The position numbers were made by a program, and so were the translations under genes. A stretch of DNA of 64,000 bases from Blakeslea trispora. Its lineage: Eukaryota; Mucoromycota; Mucoromycetes; Mucorales; Choanephoraceae. The stretch is taken from NCBI GenBank assembly GCA_025331445.1, contig JAIWNE010000106.1:1-64000 (forward strand). The letters run 5' to 3'. The notes beneath the pieces are model-generated. The model saw nothing but the letters and a program-made list of their open reading frames with translations. It did no database searches and was not told the origin of the DNA. This document shows, piece after piece, positions 32,713 through 44,500 of this stretch (its first letter is position 1; the number at the start of each line of letters is the position of its first letter).

Positions 32713-34216
32713 TCAGTGCATGTTTTTAAGCAAAGGAGCCACGAAATAGGCTGTTAAACAGATCAATAGAATACACAACATGATAGCCATAACGACAGAA
32801 TAGCTACGAAATGGCGTACTGGTATTTGACCAATGAGGATGGTTGATAGGCTGGAATCGATCTTGGTGATAACATGCTTCTATAGGTTTCCAATAGTAGT
32901 TGATCCAATTGGTGCGCACAATCTGCTCTTGTCCAGAGGGAATACCTCTCTGTACCATCTGAATGACTGTATCTTCATTTTCTTGTTCGATATTAAAAGA
33001 TACAGTAGAGTAATGGTCTAATGAAGATAATTTTTTTTGGTTAGTAGATGACTCGTTTCTGTAGATTAATGTGTTTTCACCTTTTGGCCAATGCTTCAAT
33101 CGCCATGCTTGTCCAATGGCTTTACCTTCAACCTATTGCCTTCCCCTTGATTAGTATTTTATTTCTATGTTGATATTGTATGACTTACCAACTTAAGTTG
33201 TTTGCCATGCACATTACCATCGAAAAAGCTGAATTCACCACCAACTGTCTTAGAGACATAGGCCTTTCCCTGTGTCCAGAGAGTGGCACGTTCAGCATTC
33301 AACAGAGTCTCATAGACATCGTAAGCAGATACACCTCTCAGGGTATAGCTGAGCTCTAGTTGAGTAGTATGAATAACTGTCTTCTCCTTTTCTTCCTTTG
33401 GCTCCTCTGTTGTAAACTTTCTTTGACGAGGTGAATTCTGTTGTACTGAAGGGACAGTAGATCCAGTGTATAGATCAGCACTATAGTCTAAAATGAAAGG
33501 ATGATATCAATAGAGTCATAAAATTGCCTTATTTTTCTTTGCTTACTCTGAATCAGGTCAGTAGTAAATTGACTCAGTTTCTTTCGCATGACAGGCACTA
33601 ATTGATGCCGGATAAAGTACTTCATTTCTTCATTTTGTTTAGTGTTACCATTGTTCACTTGAATATTGAACTTTGAAAGAGAAGGTTAAATTGAGTCCAC
33701 TATAAGATAAAACACTTACAACATAATCTTCCATGTCAGTATCATAAGCAACTTCGGGTATTTGAATCGTACCAAACATGGAAGCACTGTTGTTAGTATG
33801 ACCTGATTGAGGGGTTAGTAAGGTTCAGAGTTAGACAGTGCTTCAACAGTACCTTGCCAACTAAACTTGAGTGCCATGTCATAAATAGCCAATAGCCTGC
33901 CTTTACGCTGATTCAGATCAACATCACCTGTGCACTCATCAAGACCGGTAATAGACACTTCAAACCCTTTCTCTTTTAAAGACAACCCAACCATATGCTC
34001 ATGCCAATAGTTTTTTGCCCATGACCGACAATCCTTATTGACCCTAATCATACAAATCCTTAGACTCATGTCTCTTCTGATGAGCTAAAAAGAAAAAAAT
34101 GTTTACTAATGCCTAAAGAGAAGACTGTCATTTTAACAAACAGGATAAACAAAGAAAGAGAAAACCCTCACTTGCCAGTTGTTTACATTTCTCATGTCAG
34201 AAGTTGAGTGCGACAT
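32713..34216 (-). CDS. AHA1: AHA1-like Hsp90 co-chaperone with a C-terminal membrane segment
   Basis: Aha1 stimulates the Hsp90 ATPase. The start at 34216 gives MSHSTSDMRNVNNWQ, then CRSWAKNYWHEHMVGLSLKE and DLNQRKGRLLAIYDMALKFS, the Aha1 N-terminal domain. The AHSA1/START-like domain follows: LRGVSAYDVYETLLNAERAT, AYVSKTVGGEFSFFDGNVHG, RLKHWPKG, DTVIQMVQRGIPSGQEQIV and NWINYYWKPI. Canonical Aha1 stops soon after this. Here a further 40 or so residues include YSVVMAIMLCILLICLTAYF, a clear membrane helix, then the short end VAPLLKNMH. This is a tail-anchor layout. The stop (32713-32715) lies outside the neighbouring transposable element, so the tail is not derived from it. The first intron boundary is uncertain by a few residues. 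Confidence 0.87.
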
Positions 34217-34440
34217 TGTAAGTGAAAGAAAAGAGAACATGTATGCAACCTTGAGAAATTTACTTTTTGAGTAAGTTTGTACCTCTTTAGCATTCTGAAG
34301 CTAATATGATTTTGAACAAATCTCTCTCTCTCTCGCACTGATCAAATATGTATCTATGTTCTTTTTTTTTTGTAACATATTAGAATGATGATTTTATTGT
34401 TATCACTAAACATCGAATCCCTCCCTTCTTTTTTACACTT

Positions 34441-35979
34441 TTAGGCAAAAGCAGTGACTGATTTTGCAGATTGAGCTGGACTTTCCATGGCTGAATTGTT
34501 GTTGGAAAGTGCATTACTAGCAACACTATGAGGACTGGCACCACTGTTGGGTGAAAGGCTAGTAGGCTGAGTAGATTCTTTAATGGCCATAAGCTGCTTA
34601 GCACGGAATGCCTCATAATGAATTTGAGCAGTTGTTTCGATCAAGTCTTGAAGATGAGTACGCGTCAAGAAATTACGAAGATAGATAAATTCACAATGCT
34701 CCTCATTCTCAACTAGTGATAAAAGGGTCATCAACCACTGCCATTCTTACAGAACTGTAAACATTTACCATTGATAATACCGTATCTACTCTTTCGTCCT
34801 CTAACTGCCCTTCCATCAATCACAACATTTCGCTCAGAGCCAACTACAGCAAACGGAAGTAATTCCTGAATGACAAAAGTGAGTTCACTAAACTCAATAT
34901 CAAATAGTTACACTTACCCTAATGCCCTCATTCAAGGCTTGTTCTTGTCCATCATCTTCATCACTTTCGTATGGGTATAGCTTGACATTGTGAGAAGTCA
35001 ATTCTGCCTTGATCTAGAATAGAACATCAAGTTAGGAGAATTAATTTCTTTTTCTGCAGGAGGTATTTACTCTCTGTTTAAAGATATGGCGCTCTTCAAT
35101 GGTTAGGGAATCCGATTTAGCAATCACAGGCACCACATTGACCACCTCAGATAACTTTTTCAATACAGTGATATCGATTGTCTTTAAGCTTGACAAGAAA
35201 TATATCAATTGTCTATTAATACTATTGTTTGCTTCTACTTACGAATGACCTGTAGGGCCAATAAAGAATAGACAACAATGAACTCTGGTATCCTGAATGT
35301 ATCGATCACGAGTAGCAGTCAGTTCTTTACGAAGATAAGCTGAATGCTGGTCTTTAATGTATTTGATAATAGGCTCCCAACTGAATAAGAAATAAGAGTT
35401 TAATAAATAGAAGCCTATCTACCCTTTTTTTTTCTTATCTTACCAATTTTCGTTATTGATTTGGTCACCATAACCAGGGGTGTCTACAATATTCAGTTGA
35501 AGACGCACTCCGTTTTCTTCAATCACTAGTAAGGAGATTAGAGAGAGGGGGGTTAGATAACGTTAGGAGTGAATGCATGATAACGTACAGTGAGAAACAG
35601 TTTGTATTTCAGTTGTCTGTCTCACTGGTTCATCTGCAAAGAGACGAGCCTTGGTTTCAATAAGATGAGAAGCAAAAATTGTGTTGACAAGTGTGGATTT
35701 TCCTAGACCAGATTGCCCTTTTTTTTTTATAAAGAAGATGAGAGAGAATGTGTGTGTGTGTGTGTGTGTTTCCTTACCAACAACCATAACATTAAATTGA
35801 AATCCTCTTTTTAATAATTTCTTTTCAATCTGTTGTGTGATAGTATCGAATCCAACATATCCTTCTAATGTTGTCTGAGTTGACTATTTGATAAATTAGC
35901 ACATACCATTATTTACAAATAAATAGAAAGAGACAACACTTACGACAACAGGGTCAGTGTTGAATGAGCTGGCGGACAT
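34441..35979 (-). CDS. Septin, probably Cdc10-like
   Basis: Septins are GTP-binding, filament-forming proteins of the cell cortex and septum. The start at 35979 gives MSASSFNTDPVV, then GYVGFDTITQQIEKKLLKRG. The G1 loop is GQSGLGKSTLVNTIF, G3 is IVDTPGYGDQINNEN, and G4 appears as PVIAKSDSLTIEE. The septin unique element runs GRKSRYGIIN to EHCEFIYLRNFLTRTHLQDL. The C-terminus after AKQLMAIKE is a Ser/Ala/Asn-rich tail without the coiled coil that Cdc3, Cdc11 and Cdc12 types carry; this and wording such as HCCLFFIGPTGHS favour the Cdc10/AspD group. About eight introns interrupt it. A GT microsatellite (35750-35769) lies in one intron. Confidence 0.88.
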
Positions 35980-36640
35980 GATGTTATTTTTAAATGAATA
36001 GATAAGTAAGAAAAAGAGAGAAAGAATGAAGATTAAAGCAGTATAGTTAAATTAATAAAGCTGCCTCTATGCTAATCCCACCCCTTTTCTATTGATAATT
36101 TAGAAGACAAGTAGGAGGAAAGAAGCAAAAGGAGGCTGAGAGAAAGAAAAAAGAAATAGTAGGGCAAGATAGGAGATGGTGTGTATTGTGTTGTTATTGT
36201 TTTTGATTGGAATGCATAAATATACAAGTTCAGTTTGATAAAATCTAGTTTTCTTTTTAGAGCGTAAGATTAAGTAGTGAATTTATTGAGATTCTTATTT
36301 AGTTAATAGCGATAGCGTAATATGCTACTTGTAAAAGGGTTATTGAGCCATTGACATTGTGGTTTTTTTTTCCTTGCAGAACTTTAAGACACTGACCAAC
36401 ATCCAGGAATTCAGAGCAGAGTGCTCATTCTTTCTTTTTAAGCTACTGTTGTTAAATCACAATACATGAAAAGTACGCTTGCTTGCTTTCTTTTTAACGT
36501 ATCATCTATTTGATATTTATTGGTCAAGTTATAAAGAGCAAAACAAAACACATTTAGATATATATAAGAAAGCGAAACGGTATTTTTTTTTTTTTTTTTT
36601 TTGCTTTTGAAAAGTCAGGTTCAAACTGGCAATTGATTTT
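35980..36640. other. Septin promoter and PEX3 3' side
   Basis: About 660 bp with no gene seen. It includes purine-rich stretches near 36000-36200 and a 22-bp T run at 36581-36602 in the presumed PEX3 3' UTR. Confidence 0.4.
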
Positions 36641-38462
36641 TTACTCTCCCTGATGAACTTCATCGCCATATTGTGTATATATAAGTGCAGAAAATGCTTG
36701 AAGCTCCTTAATGTAAGCAAAGGCCTAACAAGCAAATGTTTAAAAAGATGCGTGTGAGTCATGCGATAGAGACAAAAAGTCGTCATACAAAGACTTACAT
36801 TTAGGTATTCATTTCCAGCAATGGCAAGATGGGCTTGTCTACCAATAGTCGGTAGTAGATTAGCCAATGATATCTTCTTGGCATGTTCTATACTATATGA
36901 TTCTGAAGCTGTGACTTCTGTGATGCTAGGAACAACAGGCTCATTTTGTGGTAACAAAGGAGTGGCAAAAGCACGATGATCAAAAATACCGAATACTTCA
37001 TCTAGACATGAAGAAAGAACTTGACTAAAGTCAAGGCTATTTTAAAGAGAGAGAGAGAGAGAAAATAAGAACAAGCGTCGTGTTGGTTCTTTTCTTCTTG
37101 TCTCTCATTTACCTGTCTATAAAGTCTTTTGTTTCATCCAATAGTTTTCTGAGCGAGATAGTAGATGTGCTAGATTTAGGAAACCCTTCGAAACCAGCTC
37201 CTTGAATGAACTCCAGCTCTTCTTCTTCTGTGTCAGGCAACATCCAGCTTCGATAGCTAACAAGTTCGTATGTTAATCTCATGTTGTGATATTCTCAATA
37301 ACAATACATACCTAATTGGTTTACCGTCAGATCCATATTCAATCGTATGACGAAGTTTATCCAACAAAGAAACTGCCTCCTGATAGTCTAGAGTACTCTT
37401 AAGAGGGATACTGGGTGAACGAGAGTAAAAAAAAGAAAGAAAGAAAGAAAGAAAGAAAAGACGTGAATAGGGTGTTTCGATATACTCCTTGTTCTTTACC
37501 TAGCAACATGTTCATCCACTGCCTTTTGTACTCTTTCTGCTAAACCCTTCCATCCACGATGAAGCAACCACCATGAGGCACTAAGAAACATGCGCTCTAT
37601 CTCAGGATCCAAAAATCCAACATCTGGTTCTTCTTCCTCCTGCTGTAGTCGGATAGTAGGCTCACTCTTGTTAAGAACTGAAACTGACCAAATATAAGTG
37701 AATCGTCCCAACAGATTTAATTGAACGTGCGTCAACAGTGTCAGTAATGTAATTGAATAAATCGACGTTAAGCTACGAGTAAAGCCTAGTCCAGAAATGT
37801 CAGAAAAAATTTAGATGATTGTGTCAAGCAGCTTACTCTTGGTCTTGATATCCTCCCAAAGGGTATGCTTTTCTTTCTTGTCTAGAATACCTTCTGGCAA
37901 AGGATGATCTTCTTCGGGTTCAATTGTCATTGAGGTAGCTAAACTACTGACACTAGAATCAATAGGACTCTTTGTAGGCTCCAAAGCACCTTCCTCGCTT
38001 GGTACTTCCGTTTGCTCAGTCATTTCTTGTTGTCGTAAGGAAGCAGCCATCTCTCTTTCTTTTCTCAGCTTGGACTCTATTTTCTCCAACTTTCTTGATT
38101 CTTGAAGTTTAGCCCAATCTCTCTCAATGTCCCATTCTTTCAAGACCTGATCGCCCAGTGTGGGCAATAACGATAACACAGTAAACACACAGTCGTTTTG
38201 GTTCTGTTGAAAGCGACGTTTTAAGCTACAAATAAAAATGGTTTTTTGCAGGGCTAACTGTCAGTCTATAGAACATGAATAACGTTTCATTCCTTTACTT
38301 TTCTTTAGCCAGTCGTTCAGCAGCAGCTTTTTCTTGAAGATCTCTTATTTTACCAGCAGCATATTTGCCTGCAAAATAACCACCACCAGCAATAGTGGCT
38401 GTTATTAAGATGCCTCGACGATGTCTTTTGACATAATCTTTCACTGAAGTGAGTAAAGTCAT
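36641..38462 (-). CDS. PEX3: Peroxin-3 (Pex3), peroxisome membrane biogenesis factor
   Basis: Pex3 is the membrane receptor for Pex19 and is needed to insert peroxisomal membrane proteins. The start at 38462 gives MTLLTSVKDYVKRHRRGILI, then TATIAGGGYFAGKYAAGKI: a short basic N-terminus plus one membrane helix, as in all Pex3. After an intron, LKRRFQQNQNDCVFTVLSLL is typical family text. The middle contains a charged, disordered insert (about 37,850-38,050). Later exons give FLSASWWLLHRGWKGLAERV, LKSTLDYQEAVSLLDKLRHT, LLDETKDFIDSLDFSQVLSS and RQAHLAIAGNEYLN, ending DEVHQGE at 36641. Around seven exons. A GAAA microsatellite lies in one intron (about 37429-37456). Confidence 0.9.
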
Positions 38463-40301
38463 GGCGTTATAGGTTTACAGAAAAGAGCAGAAAGATAAAA
38501 AAAAAAAGAAAAAGAGAAAGTCAGTTTCATGTGAGAATAATGAAGGACCATTAGATAAGCACAATTCGGTGTTGAGAAATTGAGGTAAATTCTGTTGCAT
38601 ACAAGGGAATTTCAGAACTAATATCAATTAAAGCACCCAAATGGCTTCAAAAGCAACTTAAAGAAAAGTTAGCATATACCCTGACTTCGTTACAACAAAG
38701 ACTTGAGATCAGTTTATGAAAAAAATGCCTTTTAATTAGTTATTTATAAAGAAAATAAAGCTTGAATTAAATCAACAAACTTCACAAACAACATCGAATG
38801 TAACTCTGTAAGCACTCTCTATCCATTAAGCATAAGCCTGAATACATCCCTTTTAAGAATATATGCAACTTCAGTTCACTGAACGCTTGAAAACCAGAAC
38901 AAAACGAATTCATTAGCCAAATGATTATTTGCCGTTAATATTTTAAGAGGGCTTTTTTTATATATCACTCACTAACCCGATCAACCATTCATGCAAACAA
39001 GCAGATCTGAAACAAGAACATAAGCCCGTCAAAATACATAGTAGTTCTCGAGGCGTTTTCTCTTGCTTTTGACCAAAGCGAATTATGAGAAATAATGTTG
39101 TACGTTTTTCCCAAAACTGCAAACTAATTGACATTCTGATTTTTCTTTCTGCCAACACCATAGAAAATTTTATGCAGGTTTTATCTGTGTATACCATTTA
39201 TTCTGTACCCTTTTCATCAACACGGTATTTCCAATCAATTTCTTACTATGAAGCAACTTTCTAGACTTTTTTTTCTATCAATCGACTCAATGTTGCTTGG
39301 AGCATAAAATGATAATCTATACACAAGATAATTTGCTACACTGATATTCAAGATAGTATTCGTAAAAGAAACAAAGTGTTCTTCTTGACTGAACAAAAAA
39401 AGCATTTTTAAGCTGTTTTAATGGTACATTCTATAAGATCTCTTTTTTTTCTAATCTTATATTTGTTCTCCTTTATTGTGTCGCTTTCGCTTTGTTGTAT
39501 CTCGACAACTCTTTGAATTGAACCCATCTTACTTTGTTTAGTATTTGTCTTCAGTTTTAAATCAGTTATTAATGTCTTGTTAACTTCGCTTCAACTTATC
39601 ATTTGTTCATATAAAATTTACGATTAACACTTTGTTACGCACAGGAATTTTCCTAGTACTCATTTGTTTTCTGACTTCTTTTCGATGCTTTGAATTCAAC
39701 TCTGTATTTTCTATTTGGTATTTTACTCATTTGACAGCTCCTCTTGATCCCTTATTACATAACAACCTTATTAGAATCCTTCTCTGACTTTCCATATCAT
39801 AATGAATAGAACTTTTAGACATGTATTAATAACCCATACATGATGACTCATTAACTTGACTGTTATGACAATAATTGCAAGTATATCATGACTTCTCTTA
39901 GAATAGTATATAAACTCTTTAATCTTCTCTTATTAATAAACTCAACTTACATTTCGCTTATTTACTTTACGCTTGGTTGTAGTTTGACATATTCACTACT
40001 TAAATCCACATATTGTTATTAGTTCCCTTGATACTTATTACAGATCATTGTATTCATTTATTACATCTCTTCTTTTATATTACTTTATTCTTTCTACTCT
40101 ACTTGTATCTCTAGTCAGACGACTTAAAACCTGGTGCTCATTACTTATAACCTTGCTGCCTGATTGCTCTGTTATATCTATTTGTTCTCTTTCTCAAGTT
40201 ACTGCAAAAACTATCCTTTGTCCTGTAACAGGGCGACTCAAAAGCTATTGTTCCTTACAAAAACTGACATGTAACAGAATAATGAGTATTGAAAAAATGA
40301 A
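38463..40301. other. 1.8-kb gene-less AT-rich interval upstream of PEX3
   Basis: No convincing gene is found on either strand. An antisense frame at 38958-39197 (79 codons) is Cys/Arg-rich with no family. The stretch 39470-40300 is markedly pyrimidine-biased on the plus strand and may be old repeat sequence, but I cannot match it to the elements in this window. Confidence 0.45.
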
Positions 40302-40374
40302 TGCCTTCTGCCAGAATCGAACTGGCGACCTTCTGCTTACTAGGCAGACGCTCTGCCAACTGAGCCAAGAAGGC
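40302..40374 (-). tRNA. tRNA-Thr (anticodon AGT)
   Basis: Read on the minus strand, the 73 nt fold into a complete cloverleaf. The acceptor GCCTTCT pairs with AGAAGGC (7 of 7), with discriminator A. The D stem GCTC/GAGC has the loop AGTTGGCA. The anticodon stem TCTGC/GCAGA encloses CTAGTAA, giving anticodon AGT (Thr, codon ACU). The T stem GCCAG/CTGGC encloses TTCGATT. The internal A box (TGGCTCAGTTGG) and B box (AGTTCGATTCT) are intact, and there is no intron. Its 5' end at 40374 is the exact junction with the non-LTR element, whose other end carries a copy of the first 15 nt of the tRNA. The 5' flank is therefore now retrotransposon DNA. Confidence 0.95.
40360..40374. repeat. Target-site duplication, left copy
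   Basis: CTGAGCCAAGAAGGC, identical to 45123-45137. It is also the first 15 nt of the tRNA-Thr on the minus strand. The flanking bases differ on both sides (A/C before, G/T after), which fixes the length at 15. Confidence 0.93.
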
Positions 40375-40583
40375 GCTTTTCCATCACTTTTAGTCGTTTA
40401 AATTAAGTTACGTAATTTACCCCTCCAAATTTTAGCCAATCAGAAGCCAGTATACTAAAGAAGTATATTAGCTTACCACCCAAGTCAACAGTAACAACAT
40501 ACATAACTTTCAGCGAAAGCGTAGACCTCTAGCAACAGTTATACCTATTTTTTGTCGAGTTGTTTTGAAAGTTACTTTTCGAG
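40375..40583 (+). promoter_or_regulatory. 5' UTR and presumed internal promoter of the LINE
   Basis: The 209 nt between the tRNA 5' end and ORF1 contain AGCCAATCA with the CCAAT core at 40436-40440. LINE promoters are normally internal to the 5' UTR; promoter activity is inferred. Confidence 0.4.
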
Positions 40584-41519
40584 ATGACTTCACCATTGCA
40601 ATCACATGCACCTACCTCCTTTGTTCGCAACTCACAAGTTGACTTGCAACAACTTCAAGATCTCGTGTTGCAGTTGCAACAACAAGTTCAACAACATGAT
40701 GGGCTCTTCAAACATATTGAATCTCTTCAAGAAAAAATTTTTTCCCTGGAGGAAAAAAATAAAAAATTAGCTACTGAGAATGAAAGACTTCTCAAATTAG
40801 TTGACAATCAGGTGACCGTACCTGACTCCCAAGTCTCTGTTGCCTCCAATGGTATCTCTGCTTCTTCCTGGGCCGCTGCTGCTGCCAAGCCCGCTGTCTC
40901 TCCTCCTCCTGCACCTGCCAAGAAGGTACGTGCACCTTCAACCAAGAAGCGTGCAGCTATTGCTCGTTTCTTTGTGAGCCCTGGGGCCAAAGGTCCTCAA
41001 GGCTTTAAATACGTCTACCTTGGGCGTTCCAGAAAGATCAATCGATCTGAAGCTCGCTCTCGTCTTCGCCGTATTGGCGTTGACACTGGTCGAGTTCTCG
41101 ACATTTCCTTTCCTGCCTCTGGTGTTCTTGGTGTGCTTATGCATGTCCAGTATGTGGAGCAATTCACTGCTGTCATGCAGAAAGCCGGCGCCGAACTCAT
41201 TACGGATTTCGATCCTTTAAGCCCTGCCCACCTCGCCGATCCCAAGTTCTCCTCTCTCTCTGACGATGAAAGAGAACAACAAATGCTCGAGTTGGTACGT
41301 GATCGTGCCATCTCTACTCTCTCTTTCCTCCGTCCTCTCGTTGTTTCTCCTGTTGCTCGCTCTTTCTTGGAGTGGGGCTGGATTGATGACGATGATGTCA
41401 AGATGTGCGTCGCTGCTGCTGAAGCTAGGCTTCCAAAGACCTCTTCCTCCTCCTCTCAGTTTGCTTTCCGCACTGAACCTCAGGTTGACTCTGACGTTGG
41501 CTCTGATATGGAACTTTAA
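40584..41519 (+). CDS. LINE ORF1 protein, coiled coil plus RRM-like region
   Basis: This is 311 residues, intact. Residues about 15-75 form a Leu/Gln heptad coiled coil (LQQLQDLVLQLQQQVQQ; IESLQEKIFSLEEKNKKLA), suited to multimerisation as in other LINE ORF1 proteins. A Pro/Ala linker (SPPPAPAKK) with basic residues follows. The C-terminal half, from FKYVYLGRSRKINRSEARSR to GVLMHVQYVEQFTAVMQKAG, has the beta/alpha look of an RRM-like RNA-binding fold. No CCHC zinc knuckle is visible in it. The tail is acidic (DSDVGSDMEL). Its TAA (41517-41519) overlaps the ATG of ORF2. The RRM assignment is inference. Confidence 0.85.
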   Translation: MTSPLQSHAPTSFVRNSQVDLQQLQDLVLQLQQQVQQHDGLFKHIESLQEKIFSLEEKNKKLATENERLLKLVDNQVTVPDSQVSVASNGISASSWAAAAAKPAVSPPPAPAKKVRAPSTKKRAAIARFFVSPGAKGPQGFKYVYLGRSRKINRSEARSRLRRIGVDTGRVLDISFPASGVLGVLMHVQYVEQFTAVMQKAGAELITDFDPLSPAHLADPKFSSLSDDEREQQMLELVRDRAISTLSFLRPLVVSPVARSFLEWGWIDDDDVKMCVAAAEARLPKTSSSSSQFAFRTEPQVDSDVGSDMEL

Positions 41520-44500
41520 TGAGTTCATCATCATCCCCCTCACATTCCTTTTATTTAAGTCTCTTTAATGCAAATGGCCTTAGTCAATCTACTGTCCATG
41601 ATGTACTCTCCCATTCCGCTCATTCTGATATTCTCTTTGTAACTGAAACCTGGCTCACAGCCGGCTATCTTCCTGTCAATTGGTCTCAGTACCATTTGTA
41701 TGGATCAAAGGTAGTTGGTGCTAACAACCGTGGCCAAGGTGGAATTACTGCTCTCATTTCCCCCCACTGTCCTCATACCATCTCTCAACTTCCCTCCCTC
41801 AATGCATATACTTTATCCTTGAAAATAGGTGCAGTCAATGTGCATTGTGTATATTTTCCACCCAGTATCTCTGACGATCTGGTGATATCCTCTCTCAAGC
41901 AAATCCCCCTTCATTCAGACACTATCATTTGTGGTGATTTCAATGCAAGAATGGGCTCTCTCACTGGCGATTCAAGAACTACTCCTCGTGGTGTTCGTTT
42001 GCAAACTCTTTGTGAACAACGCTCACTTGAAGTATTGAATGCTTCTCTGACATATGGTGTTGCTACGTTTAGTACTTTTCGGCAGGAAGCTGAACATAGC
42101 AGTATCATTGATCTTTTTCTGACGAATATCTCCTCATGGAATATGACTCATCTCAGTCTAACTGTAGAAACTGATCTGTCACTAGGTTCGGACCATAGGC
42201 TAATGACTCTGTCGTTTGATTATGTTCCACCTTTGGGATCTGGGGGTAACTCTGACGGCACTCTTGCTCCTAGAAGACTATGGAACCTCTCACGTCTAAG
42301 TGAGTTAGAACCTTTAGCTCTCTTTAGAAGTAAGTTTGCTTCCTTGGTCTCTGGTCTGTCTCTGACTCTGGATTCCCTGGTTTCTGACCCACCACTGACT
42401 CGGCCTGATATTGATGCGCTGAATGCCACTCTTAATGAGTGCTTCTACGTAGCTTTGGATGGTTCGATAGGTGTGAAGGTCAATGGTCCTGGTCGTTGGT
42501 GGAAAAAGTACTGGACAGAAGAAATAGAAACTGCTGCAAAAAAGCGTGATCAGTGTTTTGGTCGTTGGCGTCATGCTGTTGGTGTTGACAAAGCCTTCTG
42601 GTGGAATCAACATAAAGATGCTCATCGTCACTTTCGCCGCCTCATCTCCGCTGCTAAACGTCTCTCTTGGAAGAACTTTTGTGATTCTTTAGAAAAAGAC
42701 TTTAAAAAAGCTATTTCTACTCTTGCGCGTATTAAACGTCGCCGTGACTGCTCCTCGTCCTTTAGTCATGCTGATGGTCCTCAAGCAGCCGTATCTGTTA
42801 TGGCCGATCATCTAGCCTCTGTCTATAGTGGCTCTCTCCTCCCCTCCGCTTCTCGTCCCCCACCTACTCCCTCTTTCAGTAGTTCAGCTCCGTTTACGTT
42901 GTCTGACTCTGATAAGGAGAATTTCGCTGTTGATGCAATCATGGATCATATCCGCCGTCTACCTACAAGGAAGGCTCCTGGTAACGATCACCTGAAAGCA
43001 GAAATGCTGAAGGCCGTTGCCAGTGTAGTCTCTCCAGTGCTCTCTTCTCTCTTTCAGCTTTGTTGCCAATGGGGTTATACTCCTTTGCTCTGGCGCACTG
43101 CTAGTGTATTTCCAATACACAAGAAGAATGATCCTGCTGACCCAGCAAATTATCGACCTATCTCGCTGACTTCTGTTATGCGTAAACTCTTTGAGTTTTC
43201 CATTTCTGGTTGTCTCGAGGACCAATCGCCTCAACTTGACGTGGCCCAAGGTGGCTTTCGTGCTCAACGTAGTCCTCTGGATCAAGCCCTCTGCTTGCAT
43301 GACTTGATGCATGACTACTTTCTCTCTCACAAGCACCGTCCTGTTGTTGCGTTTCTTGACATCAAGGCTGCATACGATACCGTCGACAGACGTGTTATCT
43401 GGGATGCTCTTTCTACCTCTACGTTGCCTCGCCCGATTCTTGCTACTCTCATCAATTTATTTGATGAAGTACAGGTCTCGGTGCTGATTGCTAACCATAC
43501 CTCTGCTCCCTTTGCGCCTGCTACTGGTGTCCTTCAAGGATCCGTGCTCTCACCTCTTCTGTACTCTGTGTACATCAACTCGCTGCCTTCTCTCCTTCGC
43601 TCTGTCGCTTCGGTCGATACTACTTCGGTATGTCTTCCTGGCACAAATGAGCCTCTGGCTATTAATTGTCTGCTTTTTGCAGATGATGTAGCTATCTTCG
43701 GTTCGCGATCGCAAGTACAGCGTATGCTGGATCTTGCTGGTGATCACTCCTTCTCTCTCGGGTATCGGTGGAGTCCTTCCAAGTGTGCTGTTATCAACGC
43801 CACGGACGATGGCCCACGTCTGACCCTCTACAACCAACCTCTTCCACTTGTGGATGAGTTCATCTACCTTGGTGTTCCTTTCCGGTCCTCTGGTATACAT
43901 AGTGCGAGCATTTTGTCTCATCGATCTGCCTCCGCTATTAAAATCATGGCTCTCCTTACCTCTGTCGGCGTCCATCGCAATGGCTTTTCTCTCCTTCTCT
44001 GCTCTCGCCTCTACACCTGTTTTGTGCGTCCAAAAATTGAGTATGGCCTAGCCATATCTCGTTTTTCTGCCCAAGAAATGGATCAGCTTGACAAACTTCA
44101 AAGCAGACTTGTGAGCATGTTCGTTGGTGGATCATGGTTCCAGGTTGCTATGCACCTCACATGTATCCCCAGCATGAATCATCGCCACAATGTTCTTGTT
44201 ACAAAATACGCTCTCCGATCTCAGTATCTTCCTGATGATTGTCTCCTTCTCCTTTTGCGCGATTCGCTCCGCTATCCTCGTTTGGTCAAAGGCCTACAAC
44301 ACAACCCTCTTTTTCTCTCTCTTCCTTCGCCCCCACCCGTCTCTGACGTTGAACTTCGTGTTCATTTCCAGGACTACTGGCAGGAAATCTTCAACAAGAA
44401 AATGGAACGCAGTGCCCGTCTTAACCGACATGTCCTTCTCCGTGCCTGCCGACCTTGTACCTTCAAGCCTGACCCCATCCTCTACCTGCCCATGTCTCGC

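Noticed and set aside
38958..39197. Antisense 79-codon frame in the 1.8-kb gap
   Set aside because: Considered as a transposase remnant, but no DDE motif or inverted repeat is visible.
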